64,000 bases of DNA. It comes from Phycisphaeraceae bacterium. Lineage in GTDB: Bacteria; Planctomycetota; Phycisphaerae; Phycisphaerales; UBA1924. Made by a program: the position numbers and the translations under genes. This document shows, piece after piece, positions 17,873 through 27,111 of this stretch; the first letter of the stretch is position 1, and every line of letters begins with the position of its first letter. The DNA is taken from the NCBI GenBank assembly GCA_020639235.1, contig JACKHC010000001.1, positions 1,364,001-1,428,000 on the forward strand, in the 5' to 3' direction. Under the pieces are notes generated by a model. The model was not told the origin of the DNA. It worked only from the letters and a program-made list of their open reading frames with translations, and ran no database searches.

Positions 17873-18286
17873 TCACTCCGCGTGGAGGTGGATCGACACG
17901 CGCCCCAGATCGACGCCCAGTTCGTCGCCGATGCGGCGGATTACATCACGCGGCAGACTCTGCGCCACCCGGCGGCCCAGGTCATCGGGCACATCGATCA
18001 GCCGCCCGTCGCTTGTCACCACATGCAGGTGGTCGCTCATGTCGGCGTCGAAGCGAGCGCCGCCCCCGGGGGTCGGAATGCGCCGGCAGAGCCCCGATTT
18101 CGTGAGCGTGTCGAGCGTGTTGTAGATCGTGGCCAGACTCGTGCCGGGCGTGGTGTCGTTGACCAGTTGGTGCAGCTGTTCGGCGGTGGGGTGACTCTTG
18201 CACGCCGCCAACGCGTCGTAGATCTCCTGACGCTGCTTGGTGCAACGAATCCCGTGTTTCGCCAGCATCTGCTTGGTGTCGATCAC
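17873..18286 (-). CDS. Fur-family transcriptional regulator lacking the zinc CxxC motifs
   Basis: 137 residues. The winged-helix DNA-binding part is typical of Fur/PerR/Zur: GIRCTKQRQEIYDAL, HPTAEQLH and SLATIYNTLDTLTKSGL. The dimerisation part keeps HLHVVTSDGRLIDVP, which aligns to the usual HxHFVCxxCGxIxD. Here both cysteines are replaced (Thr and Asp), and no second CxxC pair occurs at the C-terminus. The protein therefore cannot build the standard structural zinc site. It could still bind a regulatory metal through the remaining His, Asp and Glu residues (PerR-like H/D sites). It leads the operon with the zinc-ribbon membrane protein at 17459. The regulated metal or peroxide signal is not readable. 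Confidence 0.8.
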   Translation of the reverse strand: MIDTKQMLAKHGIRCTKQRQEIYDALAACKSHPTAEQLHQLVNDTTPGTSLATIYNTLDTLTKSGLCRRIPTPGGGARFDADMSDHLHVVTSDGRLIDVPDDLGRRVAQSLPRDVIRRIGDELGVDLGRVSIHLHAE

Positions 18287-18396
18287 TTGGCCGAACGCTC
18301 CGCTTCGGTGGCCCCGGTTGGGGGGTGATGAGGTCCACGGGTATTGAAGGCGTCCCGGGCCGCCGGATCAACCCATTTTCCCAACACAAACGCCGC

Positions 18397-18861
18397 CTAC
18401 TCCGCCCGGAAGACCATCTTGCGGTGCCCGATGCCGGCTTCCTCGAACTCCTCGCCCTCGATCTCCCACCCGAGCCGCTCGTAGAAGGGGACCGCTGCGA
18501 GTTGGGCGTGGCAATAGAGCTCGGTGATGCCCAGTTCGCCGGTGGCCCGGCGCTCGAAGGCGGCGACGAGTTTCCGCCCGATCCCCTCGCGCCGACGCTG
18601 GGGATCGACGACCATCTGGGTGAGTTTGCCGATGCCGTGGCCGGGGTGGTGGGGGAGCAGGCAGACGGAGCCGACGACCTTCTCGCCCGTGGGATGATCG
18701 ATGACCGCGACGAAATGCTCATACTGGGCCTCGGCGTCGCCGTAGGCGGACTCGTACCACGCGAAGTCCCGCCCGATGGGGACGAGAAGGCCCCGCTCGC
18801 GCAGATCGGTCTCTTGCGCGTAGAGCGGGTGATTGCGGTCGATCCGAAGAATCCTGATCAC
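18397..18861 (-). CDS. GNAT family N-acetyltransferase
   Basis: 154 residues from GTG 18861. The ORF extends to 19206, but those extra residues are low-complexity Arg/Pro-rich and overlap the divergent gene, so I reject the longer start. GNAT motif A is LTQMVVDPQRRREGIGRKLV (QRRREGIG = Q/RxxGxG/A, the acetyl-CoA pyrophosphate loop). The later ELYCHAQLAAVPFYERLGW is motif B. The overall shape resembles ElaA/PhnO-like small-molecule or amine acetyltransferases; the substrate is unknown. It is divergent from 18973, with 111 bases between the starts. Confidence 0.8.
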   Translation of the reverse strand: MIRILRIDRNHPLYAQETDLRERGLLVPIGRDFAWYESAYGDAEAQYEHFVAVIDHPTGEKVVGSVCLLPHHPGHGIGKLTQMVVDPQRRREGIGRKLVAAFERRATGELGITELYCHAQLAAVPFYERLGWEIEGEEFEEAGIGHRKMVFRAE

Positions 18862-18972
18862 GGTGGTCTCCGCCGGCCCCCGTCCGAGTCCGGGTGGTCC
18901 CGAAGATAGTAGATACTTACCTCGATTCCGCAAGGGGTGTGGCGGGAGTCTGCTGGCGGGTAGTCTCACAAG

Positions 18973-19755
18973 ATGCCCACGTCCCGCCGACCCGCCAACG
19001 ATGCGCTGCTGTGCGAGCACTGCGGGTACGACCTCGCGGGGCTGACGCGGAACGACAACTGCCCGGAGTGCGGCAAGCCGATCGCGGAGTCGTTGCCGGA
19101 GAACAGGACGGGCACGCCGTGGCAGCGGCGCGTGCATTGGGATTGGCTCAAAACCGCGTGGTTCGTCGTCCGCCACCCGTACACCATGTGGCGGACGGTG
19201 CAACACGATGACAATCGGGCCGGCGAGTTGATAGGAGCAAATGCGCTATTCGCCGCCGGATCTATTCTGCCTGCCGCATGGGTCGTGTTGGTCCTCAAGC
19301 ATTATGTCATGGAGGGCCGCGAGGGTGTTTACGATTTTGTCCGATCCGATCCTCGACTAGTTATGTGGTGGGTGCTGATCACACTTGTGGGCACGCCAGT
19401 CATCTATGTGCTTACCGCGACTGAATCATTCGGAATCGCACACTTCGGTCGGCGTCGAGGATGGCGAACCAACAAAGCCTTGGCGCGCGTGATTACATCT
19501 CACGCGAGCATCATGTGGTTTGCCGCGGCGCCTCTCGGCGCCATCGGGGGACTGATCCCATCGGACATCAGATATTTCTTCCCGTTGCCCATGTGGATCG
19601 GCTTCTTCCTCGGCATGCTGCTCTTTGAGACCTGGGTCTACCTCGGCTTCCGCGCGATGCGGTACGCGAATCCGTCGGGCGCGGAGCGGCACCTGCGCGA
19701 TCACGCCGGCGAGGCGAACATCTCGACGGAACCGGAGTCGGCGCGGCGCATGTAG
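18973..19755 (+). CDS. Membrane protein with N-terminal CxxCxYDL zinc ribbon
   Basis: 260 residues. It begins with CEHCGYDLAGLTRNDNCPEC, the same ribbon layout as in the protein at 9462 but at the N-terminus. Four to five hydrophobic segments follow (ALFAAGSILPAAWVVLVL, WWVLITLVGTPVIYVLT, ASIMWFAAAPLGAIGGLI, WIGFFLGMLLFETWVYLGF). The layout is that of the many planctomycete multi-pass proteins with a cytosolic zinc ribbon, all of unknown function. The last 55 bases overlap the convergent SDR gene. The middle third of the gene is less GC-rich than the ends. Confidence 0.7.
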   Translation: MPTSRRPANDALLCEHCGYDLAGLTRNDNCPECGKPIAESLPENRTGTPWQRRVHWDWLKTAWFVVRHPYTMWRTVQHDDNRAGELIGANALFAAGSILPAAWVVLVLKHYVMEGREGVYDFVRSDPRLVMWWVLITLVGTPVIYVLTATESFGIAHFGRRRGWRTNKALARVITSHASIMWFAAAPLGAIGGLIPSDIRYFFPLPMWIGFFLGMLLFETWVYLGFRAMRYANPSGAERHLRDHAGEANISTEPESARRM

Positions 19756-20456
19756 ATCGTCTTGCCGTTCTCGCGGTCGTGCTGGCCCTCGATGCACGCG
19801 ACGACGACGGAGGCGACTTCGTCGGGCGAGAGGCAGGCGGATGTGGGAATCATGGTTTCGTCGAAGGCGCTGCGGAGCATGTCGGTCTCGACCGCGCCGG
19901 GCGCGACGGCGAAGCCGCGCACACCGATCTCGCGCCCCTCGACAGCGCACGAGCGGGCCATCAGGTTCACCGCCGCCTTGCTGGCGGCGTATGCGAAGAA
20001 GCCGGGGAACGGGTCGTGCGTCGCCCAGCTCGAGATGTTCACCACGCACCCCGACTCTTGTTTCTTGAACTCCGTCCACGCGCGCGCGATGATCGCTGCG
20101 GGGGCGATGGTGTTGACGCCGAGGATCCGGTCGAGCACCTCGCCGGCGCTTTTGTCGATGTCGGCGAGTTCGGCGGCGCCCGCGGCGTTGACCACCGCAT
20201 CGACGCGCCCGAAGCGGAGGAGCGCCGCGTCCACGACGCCCGCCGCCTGTTTCCGGTCCGACACATCCGCCGCGACGATGAGGACCGGCGCGAAACTGGT
20301 CTTCTCGATCTGGCGCGCCGCCTCGGCGAGTTTGGCCTCGCGCCGCCCGGTGATCGCCACGCCCCACCCCTTTTTGGCCAGCATCCGCGCGGTGGCGAGG
20401 CCGATGCCCGTGCCGCCGCCCGTGATGATCGCGACCTGCTGCTTCGTCTGGGCCAT
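19701..20456 (-). CDS. Short-chain dehydrogenase/reductase (SDR)
   Basis: 251 residues, the classical SDR length. Rossmann cofactor loop IITGGGTGIGLATARMLAKK (TGxxxGIG), an arginine two turns later (TGRREAK) that suggests NADP(H) preference, VNAAGAAEL (the NAG-like strand), VNISSWATHDPFPGFFAYAA, then the catalytic Tyr and Lys in YAASKAAVN. PGAVETDM follows the substrate loop. It reduces or oxidises an alcohol/ketone; the substrate cannot be read. It overlaps the membrane-protein gene at its 3' end and is divergent from the solute-binding protein gene (52 bases between starts). Confidence 0.85.
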   Translation of the reverse strand: MAQTKQQVAIITGGGTGIGLATARMLAKKGWGVAITGRREAKLAEAARQIEKTSFAPVLIVAADVSDRKQAAGVVDAALLRFGRVDAVVNAAGAAELADIDKSAGEVLDRILGVNTIAPAAIIARAWTEFKKQESGCVVNISSWATHDPFPGFFAYAASKAAVNLMARSCAVEGREIGVRGFAVAPGAVETDMLRSAFDETMIPTSACLSPDEVASVVVACIEGQHDRENGKTIYMRRADSGSVEMFASPA

Positions 20457-20508
20457 CCTTCACACGCTCCTTACAGGGTGTTTCGCGTCGGACGCTACTC
20501 TACCCGCG

Positions 20509-22185
20509 ATGAACGCAGCCCGAGTCATCGTGGTTCTCGCATTCGTGCTCATCCTAGGCGTGCCGCTGGCGTTCCGACCGGCGGCGGCGCCGGGTTCGAC
20601 GAGCGCTGACGCCCGGCTTGTCATCATCACGCCGCACAACGAGCAGATCCGCTACGAGTTCGGTCGCGCGTTCTCGGCGTGGTACGCGGCGCGACATGGC
20701 GGCAAGACGGTTGCGATCGACTGGCGTCAGCCGGGCGGCACGAGCGACATCGTCAAGGTGCTCCGCGCGACCTACTCGCGCGCCATCGCGGACGGGCGGA
20801 TCGTGCCGAGCGATGTCCCGGACGCACCGCCGCGCACGCCGATGCTCGCGCCCGGACGCGAGCCGATGCCATACGACCTCATGTTCGGCGGCGGCTCGTA
20901 CGACCACGGCGTCGAGGTCCATTCCAACGGTGCCTCGGCGACGCCGGCCGGCGCGAGCGAACCCGTTTCGCTCTCCATGTCCGTCCCCGCCGGTCTGACG
21001 CCGGAGGAACTGAACGAGGTTTTCGCCATCCGCGACGGGTCGGGCGCCCTGGTTGCGATCGGCGACGCCGCGAATGTCGTTTCTGATGATCCGCGTCCGG
21101 AGAACTTGTCGGCGAGCGAGCACCGCGTGTACGACCCCGATCAGTTCTGGATCGGGACGGCCCTCTCGGGCTTCGGCATCGTGTACAACCGCGATGCGCT
21201 GCGGGCGCTGGGCGTGGACGAGCCGCGCGACTGGCACGACATCACCGACCCACGATTGAGCGGCCAGCTCGCCGCGGCCGATCCGCGGATGTCGGGCTCG
21301 GTGACGACGACCTACGAGTCGATCCTCAACAACTTCGGGTGGGACGAGGGCTGGAAGCTCCTGCGGCGCATTTCGGCCAACGCGCGGTACTTCTCCGGCT
21401 CGTCGGCGAGGCCGCCCGTCGATGTATCGCAGGGCGAGGCCGCCGTAGGGTTGGCGATCGATTTCTACGGCCGGTACCAGTCGCAGGCGGTGCGTCGGGA
21501 GGGCGAGTCGCCCGAGGAGTCGCGCGTCGGGTATGTCGATCCGGCGGGCGCGGTGTACATCGACGCCGATCCGATCTCGATCCTCGCGGGCGGGCCGAGC
21601 CCCGAACTGGCGCGGGAGTTCCTTCGCTTCGTGCTATCGGAGGAGGGTCAGGCGCTGTGGAACTTCAAGGTGCGCAATGGGGAGAGTTCGGCCACGCTGG
21701 GCCCCGAGAAATACGAACTCCGGCGGATGCCGGTGCGCCGATCGCTCTACGCCGACTACCCGAGTCTGTTCGTGGATCGGGCCGATCCTTATGCGCTCAA
21801 CGCCCCGACACCGACCCAGGGGTGGCGGAGCGCGATCACACCCCTGATGACGGCGTTCGCGCTGGACATCCACTCGGAGCAGCAACGGGCGTGGGACGCG
21901 ATGAACAAGGCGCGGGAACTGGCACCGAACGATCCCCGTATCGGTGACATGGAGGCGTTGTTCGACGCCTTCCCGGAACACGAGTTCCGCAATGATCTGG
22001 AGAAGTTCGGACTGAGGTCCGGGGATCGCCTACCCTTGAACGCACAGAACTACGCCGCGATCAAGGCGGATTGGCGGGCGTCGCAGGCCCGGGGCGACGG
22101 GGAAGAGGTCCGGGTCCGATATACGGCGTTTTTCCGGTCCAACTACCGCGAGATCGTCCGTATCGCGAGCGAAATGAGCCGATAG
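20509..22185 (+). CDS. Extracellular solute-binding protein (iron-type ABC transporter family)
   Basis: 558 residues from ATG 20509 (MNAARVIVVLAFVLILGVPL), a hydrophobic export segment; the longer frame to 19762 runs antisense through the SDR gene. The mature part resembles bacterial periplasmic binding proteins of the Fe(III)/2-aminoethylphosphonate class: LVIITPHNEQIRYEFGRAF, DWRQPGGTSDIVKVL, SGFGIVYNRDALRALG, DWHDITDPRLSGQLAAADPR, GAVYIDADPISILAGG, ELAREFLRFVLSEEGQALW. At 558 residues it is much longer than usual (~330) because of an insert near residues 95-180 and a C-terminal extension. No permease or ATPase gene is next to it, so the transporter it would serve is not in the window. Confidence 0.75.
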   Translation: MNAARVIVVLAFVLILGVPLAFRPAAAPGSTSADARLVIITPHNEQIRYEFGRAFSAWYAARHGGKTVAIDWRQPGGTSDIVKVLRATYSRAIADGRIVPSDVPDAPPRTPMLAPGREPMPYDLMFGGGSYDHGVEVHSNGASATPAGASEPVSLSMSVPAGLTPEELNEVFAIRDGSGALVAIGDAANVVSDDPRPENLSASEHRVYDPDQFWIGTALSGFGIVYNRDALRALGVDEPRDWHDITDPRLSGQLAAADPRMSGSVTTTYESILNNFGWDEGWKLLRRISANARYFSGSSARPPVDVSQGEAAVGLAIDFYGRYQSQAVRREGESPEESRVGYVDPAGAVYIDADPISILAGGPSPELAREFLRFVLSEEGQALWNFKVRNGESSATLGPEKYELRRMPVRRSLYADYPSLFVDRADPYALNAPTPTQGWRSAITPLMTAFALDIHSEQQRAWDAMNKARELAPNDPRIGDMEALFDAFPEHEFRNDLEKFGLRSGDRLPLNAQNYAAIKADWRASQARGDGEEVRVRYTAFFRSNYREIVRIASEMSR

Positions 22186-22246
22186 ACACCTACATCACCA
22201 AGGAACACCCGGGAGCCGCGCGACGGCCGCCCCGGCATGAAAGACT

Positions 22247-23845
22247 ATGACCACACTGACCGCAGCGAAGAACCCCGCGCCGAGCAAGAACATGCCGATC
22301 ACCAAATCGCCGTTCGCGCTCACGAAACTGCTCGCGACCATCGGCCCGGCCAGCGAGTCCGAAGCGGTTCTGACGCGCCTCATCGAGGCCGGCGTCACGC
22401 TCTTTCGAATCAACTTCTCGCACGGAACGCTCGAGGATGCCGAGCGCCGACTCAACGCGATTCGCACCGTCGCGGAAGGGCTCAACGTCCCGATCGCGAT
22501 CATCGGCGACCTGACCGGTCCCAAGATTCGTGTGGGTCTCGTCCCGGACCCGGGCATCACGGTGGACGCGGGCGATGAGGTGGAGATCCACGCGACATCG
22601 GGGTACAGCCGCGCCGATGGCGACCGCGTGATGCTCACTTGCACCTACCCGCATATCGCCGCCGAGGTCGACACGGGCCACCGCGTGCTGATCAATGACG
22701 GCGCGATCCGGATGCTCGCGGTGGACTCCAACGGCGGCGCGCTGATCTGCCGCGTGACCACCGGCGGGCGCATCACCTCGAACAAGGGCATCAATCTCCC
22801 CGACTCCGACCTGTCCGTCCCGGCGCTCACCGAAAAGGACTGGAACTGCGCCGAGTGGGGCGTCCGCCACAAGCTCGATTTCCTGGCTCTGTCGTTCGTG
22901 CGATCGGCCCGAGATGTCATCCAGCTCCGCGACCGCCTGGCGCACCTCTGCACGCCCGAGCGCTGCGGCATGGACCTGGGCGTCGATGATCCCGCCTACA
23001 TCATCCCGGTGATCGCCAAGATCGAAACGCCGCAGGCCGTCGCGAACATCGAGAACATCCTGCAGCAAACCGACGCGATCATGGTCGCGCGGGGCGACCT
23101 AGGCGTGGAGATGGACCTCGCTCGCGTCCCGGTGATTCAGAAGCGTCTCGTCCAGGCGGCGCACGACTTCGGGAAGCCCTGCATCGTCGCGACGCAGATG
23201 CTCGAGTCGATGATCGAGCAGCCGTACCCGACGCGCGCCGAGGTGTCGGATGTCGCTAACGCGATTCTCGACGGCGCCGACTGCGTCATGCTCTCGGGCG
23301 AGACCGCCGTCGGGAAGTACCCCGTCCTGGCCGCCGACACCGTCCGACGCGTCGCGCTTGCGACCGAAGAGGAACTCCGCCAACACCCGCAATCGGAGCG
23401 CCCGCCCGCGAAACTCCGGGAGTCGCGCGAGCGCGTCGCGGCCCTGGCGCACGGCGCGTGGCACATCGCGCGCGATGTCGACGCCAAGATCATCGTTGTC
23501 TGGTCGCAGAACGGCGCGACGGCACGCCACCTCTCGCGCAACAACTTCCAGGTGCCTGTGGTCGCATTCACGACCGACCCCTCGGCGACGCGCCGAATGA
23601 ACCTGCTGTACGGCGTCGTGCCGATCCTCGTCGACGCGATTCCGACGCACCGCTCCGATTTTGCCGAGATGGCCGACCGCACCGTGCTGCAGGCCGGGCT
23701 CGTCAAGCGCGGCGATCCGATCGTCCTGCTCGGCGGCAAGCCGCTCGGGCAGCCGGGCACGACAAACACGGTCGCGCTGCGGTACGCGGGCGAGCTCTCG
23801 CCCGGCAAGGTGCTCGCCGACGACAATCCCGACAACACGCTCTGA
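22247..23845 (+). CDS. pyk: Pyruvate kinase
   Basis: 532 residues. It catalyses phosphoenolpyruvate plus ADP to pyruvate plus ATP, the last step of glycolysis. Landmarks: KLLATIGPASESEAVL, FRINFSHG, IGDLTGPKIRVG, ALTEKDWNCAEWGV with DFLALSFVRSARDV, the signature IPVIAKIETPQAVANI, IMVARGDLGVEM, CIVATQMLESMIEQPYPTRA, and SGETAVGKYPV. The C-terminal alpha/beta domain (IIVVWSQNGATARHLSRNN) is present, as is usual. An insert of about 25 residues after SFVRSARDV (around LCTPERCGMDLG) is longer than in E. coli. The stop codon abuts the stop of the convergent ileS gene. Confidence 0.95.
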   Translation: MTTLTAAKNPAPSKNMPITKSPFALTKLLATIGPASESEAVLTRLIEAGVTLFRINFSHGTLEDAERRLNAIRTVAEGLNVPIAIIGDLTGPKIRVGLVPDPGITVDAGDEVEIHATSGYSRADGDRVMLTCTYPHIAAEVDTGHRVLINDGAIRMLAVDSNGGALICRVTTGGRITSNKGINLPDSDLSVPALTEKDWNCAEWGVRHKLDFLALSFVRSARDVIQLRDRLAHLCTPERCGMDLGVDDPAYIIPVIAKIETPQAVANIENILQQTDAIMVARGDLGVEMDLARVPVIQKRLVQAAHDFGKPCIVATQMLESMIEQPYPTRAEVSDVANAILDGADCVMLSGETAVGKYPVLAADTVRRVALATEEELRQHPQSERPPAKLRESRERVAALAHGAWHIARDVDAKIIVVWSQNGATARHLSRNNFQVPVVAFTTDPSATRRMNLLYGVVPILVDAIPTHRSDFAEMADRTVLQAGLVKRGDPIVLLGGKPLGQPGTTNTVALRYAGELSPGKVLADDNPDNTL

Positions 23846-26788
23846 TCAGGCCAGGCCCACCGCCTCGGCGTCGCGGTCACTCAGCATCCCGCCGTCGGAG
23901 CGAATGCGCACCGTCGTGTCACGCTTCCACGATCGCTCGCAACGGGGCTCGTTGCGCAGGTCCTGCACCGACGGCGCATCGGCCTTCGGATCGAGCGAGA
24001 CGCGGCTCACGCCCAGCAGGTCCGCCAGGTCGCACGGATCAAAGTCGCGCAGTTCGTGATCGGGGTCGGGGAGTGTGATTCCCGCGTCGAGCGGATTCTC
24101 GATCGCGCCGCTCGCGCGCACCTCCTCGAGCGCCTTGAGCGCGGCCTCGCGTGCCTCCATCACCTTAGGCCATCCGCCCTCGGCCTTGACGCCAAACTTC
24201 TCGATGAAGGTTGTCGTGTGCACGCAAGCCTCCTCGGATCGGTGCAGCGCCCGGTACGCTTCGTCCGCGGTGTGCGGCAGCACGGGCGCGAGCAGTCTGC
24301 AGAGCCCGTCGGTCAGATCCCACAGTGTTGACTGGGTCCGTCTCCGGCGCGCCGAGTCGGGCTTGTCGCAGTAGAGGCGATCCTTCACCGCCGCGAGATA
24401 CACGGCGCTGAGTGTGTCGTTGCAGAAGTTGTACAGATGCTCCGTCGCGGCGCGGAAGTGGTACTTCTCGAACGCCTCGCGCACGCGCTGCGACAACCGG
24501 TCGAACTCCTTGAGCACCCACGCGTCGATGCAGGCGGGGGGGTAATCGGCGAACGCGACGCACATGCCCTCGCCGGAGCCGCAATCCTTGCCGGGCGGTG
24601 ACGGCACGAAGTCGTCCAGGTTGCTCAGCATGAACCGCAGCGTGTTGCGCACCTTCCGGTACGCCTCGCCCGCGGTTTTGAAGTACGACAAGTCGGCCTT
24701 GATGTCGTTCTCGTACGAAATCGACGCGATCCACCATCGGCAGACATCCGCTCCAAACTCCTTGACGAGTTCATCGACATCCAGCGCATTGCCGAGCGAC
24801 TTGGACATCTTGTGCCCGTCCTTGTCGACGATGAAGCCGTGGGTGAGCAGCGTGCGGTACGGGGGCCTGCCCGTGACGCCGAGGGCCGGGAGGAGCGACA
24901 ACTGGAACCAGCCGCGGTGCTGATCTGAGCCCTCGAGATAGAGATCGATCGGATAATCCCGCCCGCCAGAGCGTTCGCGCATGACTGCGTTCCACGACGA
25001 TCCGGACTCGAACCACACATCGAAGATGTCGTGACCCTTCGTGAGCGACTTCACATCGAGCCCGCGCGGAGCGTGGTCGTCCTTCTTCGGTTCGTAATGG
25101 CGCAGGAGCGACTCCGCGGACTCGGTGAACCATGAGTCCGAACCCTTCTCGCGGAATCCCTTGGCCACCGCGCGCACCGACGCCTCGGTGAGCAGCACCT
25201 TGCCATCGGGCGTGTAGAACGCCGGGATCGGGAGGCCCCACGCGCGCTGGCGCGAGATGCACCAGTCGGGGCGAGACTCGAGCATGCCACGCATCCTGTT
25301 GCGTCCCCACTCGGGCACGAACTTCACGCCGCTCGCCGTCTTATCCAGCGCCATGGCCCTGAGCGTGTCGCCGCCGTCCACCGGCTCGTCCACGCCGATG
25401 AACCACTGCTCGGTGGCGCGAAAGATGACCGGCGTCTTGCCACGCCAGTCGTGCGGGTATGAGTGCATGAACTTGTAGTCGTGGAACAGGTGGCCGCTGG
25501 TGCGGAGATGCTCCGCGATCTCCACGTTCGCCTTCCAGATGTTCTTGCCGCGGAGCCACTCGGGAACTGAGTTGTCGTAGGCACCGTTGGCCGTCACGGG
25601 GCAGTAGATCGGCAGGTGCTCGCGCACGCCCGTCGCGTTGTCGTCGGCGCCGTGACCTGGCGCGGTGTGCACGAGGCCCGTGCCGTCTTCAAGCGTGACA
25701 TACTCCGCGCCGACCACTCGGAAGATGCCCTCCGGTTCGGCTCCGACCATCGCGGCCGCGGGCTGGGTCGAGAAGTCCGGTCCGGCGCCCATGAAGGGAT
25801 GGCGATAGCGAAGCCCGAGCAGTCTCTCGCCCGTGGTCGTCGCGAGCGTCTCGAAGCCGTCCGACTTCGCTTGCTTGGTCACCTTCTCCGCGAGCGCCGA
25901 TGCCAGCACCGTGATATTCCCGTCCACGCGCACCAGCGCGTACTCGAACCGCGGGTTCACCGCGATCGCCAGATTCGCCGGGAGCGTCCACGGGGTTGTC
26001 GTCCAGATCATGAAGCACGGGCGCTGATCGGGGCGATCGTCGCCCTCGAGCCCGAATGCGTCGTACAACTTCTCCGCATCGTCCGCCTCGAAATCAACGA
26101 AAACGGAGATGTCTTCGCGGTCGTAGTACTCCAGTTCCGCATCCGCGAGCGCCGTCTCATTGTCAACCGACCAGTGCACGGCCTTGAGTCGACGGTACAC
26201 CACGCCTTTGGCCACGAGCCCCGCGAACACCTCGAGCACCGCGCCCTCGTAGTTCGGGTCCATCGTCATATAGGGGTTGGCGTAATCGCCGAGCGTCAGG
26301 AGTCGCTGCATCTGCGCACTCTGATGCTTGATGTACTTCTGCGCATACTTCTGGCACTCGCGCCGGATCGCCATCCGGCGGTTGTCTTCGCTCAACTCCG
26401 AGAGTTTGGCGAGCTTGCCGGACTCCGAGAGTTCCTGCATTACCTTGTGCTCGATCGGCAGCCCGTGGCAATCCCATCCGGGCACGAATCGGCACGACTT
26501 GCCGGCCATGAGCCGGGTTCGAACCACGAAATCCTTCAGGCACTTGTTGAGCATGTGCCCGAGGTGGATCGAGCCGTTCGCGTAGGGCGGCCCATCGTGG
26601 AATACGAATCGGTCGGAGTCATGCCGCGCACTCTGGACCGTGTCGTACAGCGATAGCGCATCCCACCGTTTGAGGGATGCGGGCTCGTTCTGCACCAGGT
26701 TCGCCTTCATCGGGAAGGCGGTCTTGGGCAGGTTCAGTGATTGTTTGTAGACCGCCTTGCGGTCCTGCTCCGTGCTGCTCTGGCTCAT
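23846..26788 (-). CDS. ileS: Isoleucyl-tRNA synthetase (C-terminal zinc site degraded)
   Basis: 980 residues from ATG 26788 (MSQSSTEQDRKAVYK); the ORF continues upstream to 26851 without family similarity. It charges tRNA-Ile. Catalytic Rossmann motifs: PYANGSIHLGHMLNK (HIGH type) and DKDGHKMSKSLGNALDV (KMSKS). The editing domain CP1 is present (TTPWTLPANLAIAVNP, HTAPGHGADD). SRQRAWGLPIPAFYTPDGK and DVWFESGSSW follow. The C-terminus should carry a CxxC...CxxC zinc knuckle that helps bind tRNA. Here the region reads PRCERSWKRD ... GGMLSDRDAEAVGL, so three of four cysteine ligands are gone. No T-box or other leader structure was recognised upstream. Confidence 0.95.
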   Translation of the reverse strand: MSQSSTEQDRKAVYKQSLNLPKTAFPMKANLVQNEPASLKRWDALSLYDTVQSARHDSDRFVFHDGPPYANGSIHLGHMLNKCLKDFVVRTRLMAGKSCRFVPGWDCHGLPIEHKVMQELSESGKLAKLSELSEDNRRMAIRRECQKYAQKYIKHQSAQMQRLLTLGDYANPYMTMDPNYEGAVLEVFAGLVAKGVVYRRLKAVHWSVDNETALADAELEYYDREDISVFVDFEADDAEKLYDAFGLEGDDRPDQRPCFMIWTTTPWTLPANLAIAVNPRFEYALVRVDGNITVLASALAEKVTKQAKSDGFETLATTTGERLLGLRYRHPFMGAGPDFSTQPAAAMVGAEPEGIFRVVGAEYVTLEDGTGLVHTAPGHGADDNATGVREHLPIYCPVTANGAYDNSVPEWLRGKNIWKANVEIAEHLRTSGHLFHDYKFMHSYPHDWRGKTPVIFRATEQWFIGVDEPVDGGDTLRAMALDKTASGVKFVPEWGRNRMRGMLESRPDWCISRQRAWGLPIPAFYTPDGKVLLTEASVRAVAKGFREKGSDSWFTESAESLLRHYEPKKDDHAPRGLDVKSLTKGHDIFDVWFESGSSWNAVMRERSGGRDYPIDLYLEGSDQHRGWFQLSLLPALGVTGRPPYRTLLTHGFIVDKDGHKMSKSLGNALDVDELVKEFGADVCRWWIASISYENDIKADLSYFKTAGEAYRKVRNTLRFMLSNLDDFVPSPPGKDCGSGEGMCVAFADYPPACIDAWVLKEFDRLSQRVREAFEKYHFRAATEHLYNFCNDTLSAVYLAAVKDRLYCDKPDSARRRRTQSTLWDLTDGLCRLLAPVLPHTADEAYRALHRSEEACVHTTTFIEKFGVKAEGGWPKVMEAREAALKALEEVRASGAIENPLDAGITLPDPDHELRDFDPCDLADLLGVSRVSLDPKADAPSVQDLRNEPRCERSWKRDTTVRIRSDGGMLSDRDAEAVGLA

Positions 26789-27040
26789 GGCTGATATCCC
26801 GAGAAACCCGACGACATTTGTTCGACGGGCCTGGAATCGAATGCGACTCAATATCCAAGATGTGCGGAAGATACCCCGATCCCGCCCCCGCTGGCCCGTG
26901 GTTCCCGTCTCGCTGACCCCGCCCGCACCGATCGCCTCCGCGATCAGACCGCTCAGCGGGGCCGCGTAATTCGTTCGGAGATGGGCCGGGTTCGGTGACT
27001 CACAGCGATGAAACTACCGTCATGGATCGGGTTCGGTCAA
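26789..27040. other. Intergenic spacer upstream of ileS
   Basis: About 320 bases lie between the ileS start and the DUF2617-like gene stop, including the terminator at 27041. I see no convincing ORF, RNA gene or riboswitch here. The ileS promoter should lie in the right part of this stretch. Confidence 0.5.
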
Positions 27041-27069
27041 AGAAAAGCCCCGGACGCTCGCCGGGGCTG
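27041..27069 (-). terminator. Rho-independent terminator for the DUF2617-like gene
   Basis: Read on the minus strand: AGCCCCGG, 7-base loop, CCGGGGCT, then TTTCTT (27047-27054 with 27062-27069, U-run 27041-27046). It lies 43 bases past the stop at 27112. Confidence 0.75.
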
Positions 27070-27111
27070 GTGTCATCTCGGGATGCACTTCGGCCGCTCG
27101 CGCGACGTCGA

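Noticed and set aside
19762..20508. N-terminal extension of the solute-binding protein
   Set aside because: It runs antisense through the SDR gene; the ATG at 20509 begins directly with an export signal.
26789..27111. A T-box leader upstream of ileS
   Set aside because: No T-box consensus or specifier-loop arrangement was recognisable between the ileS start and the terminator of the next gene.
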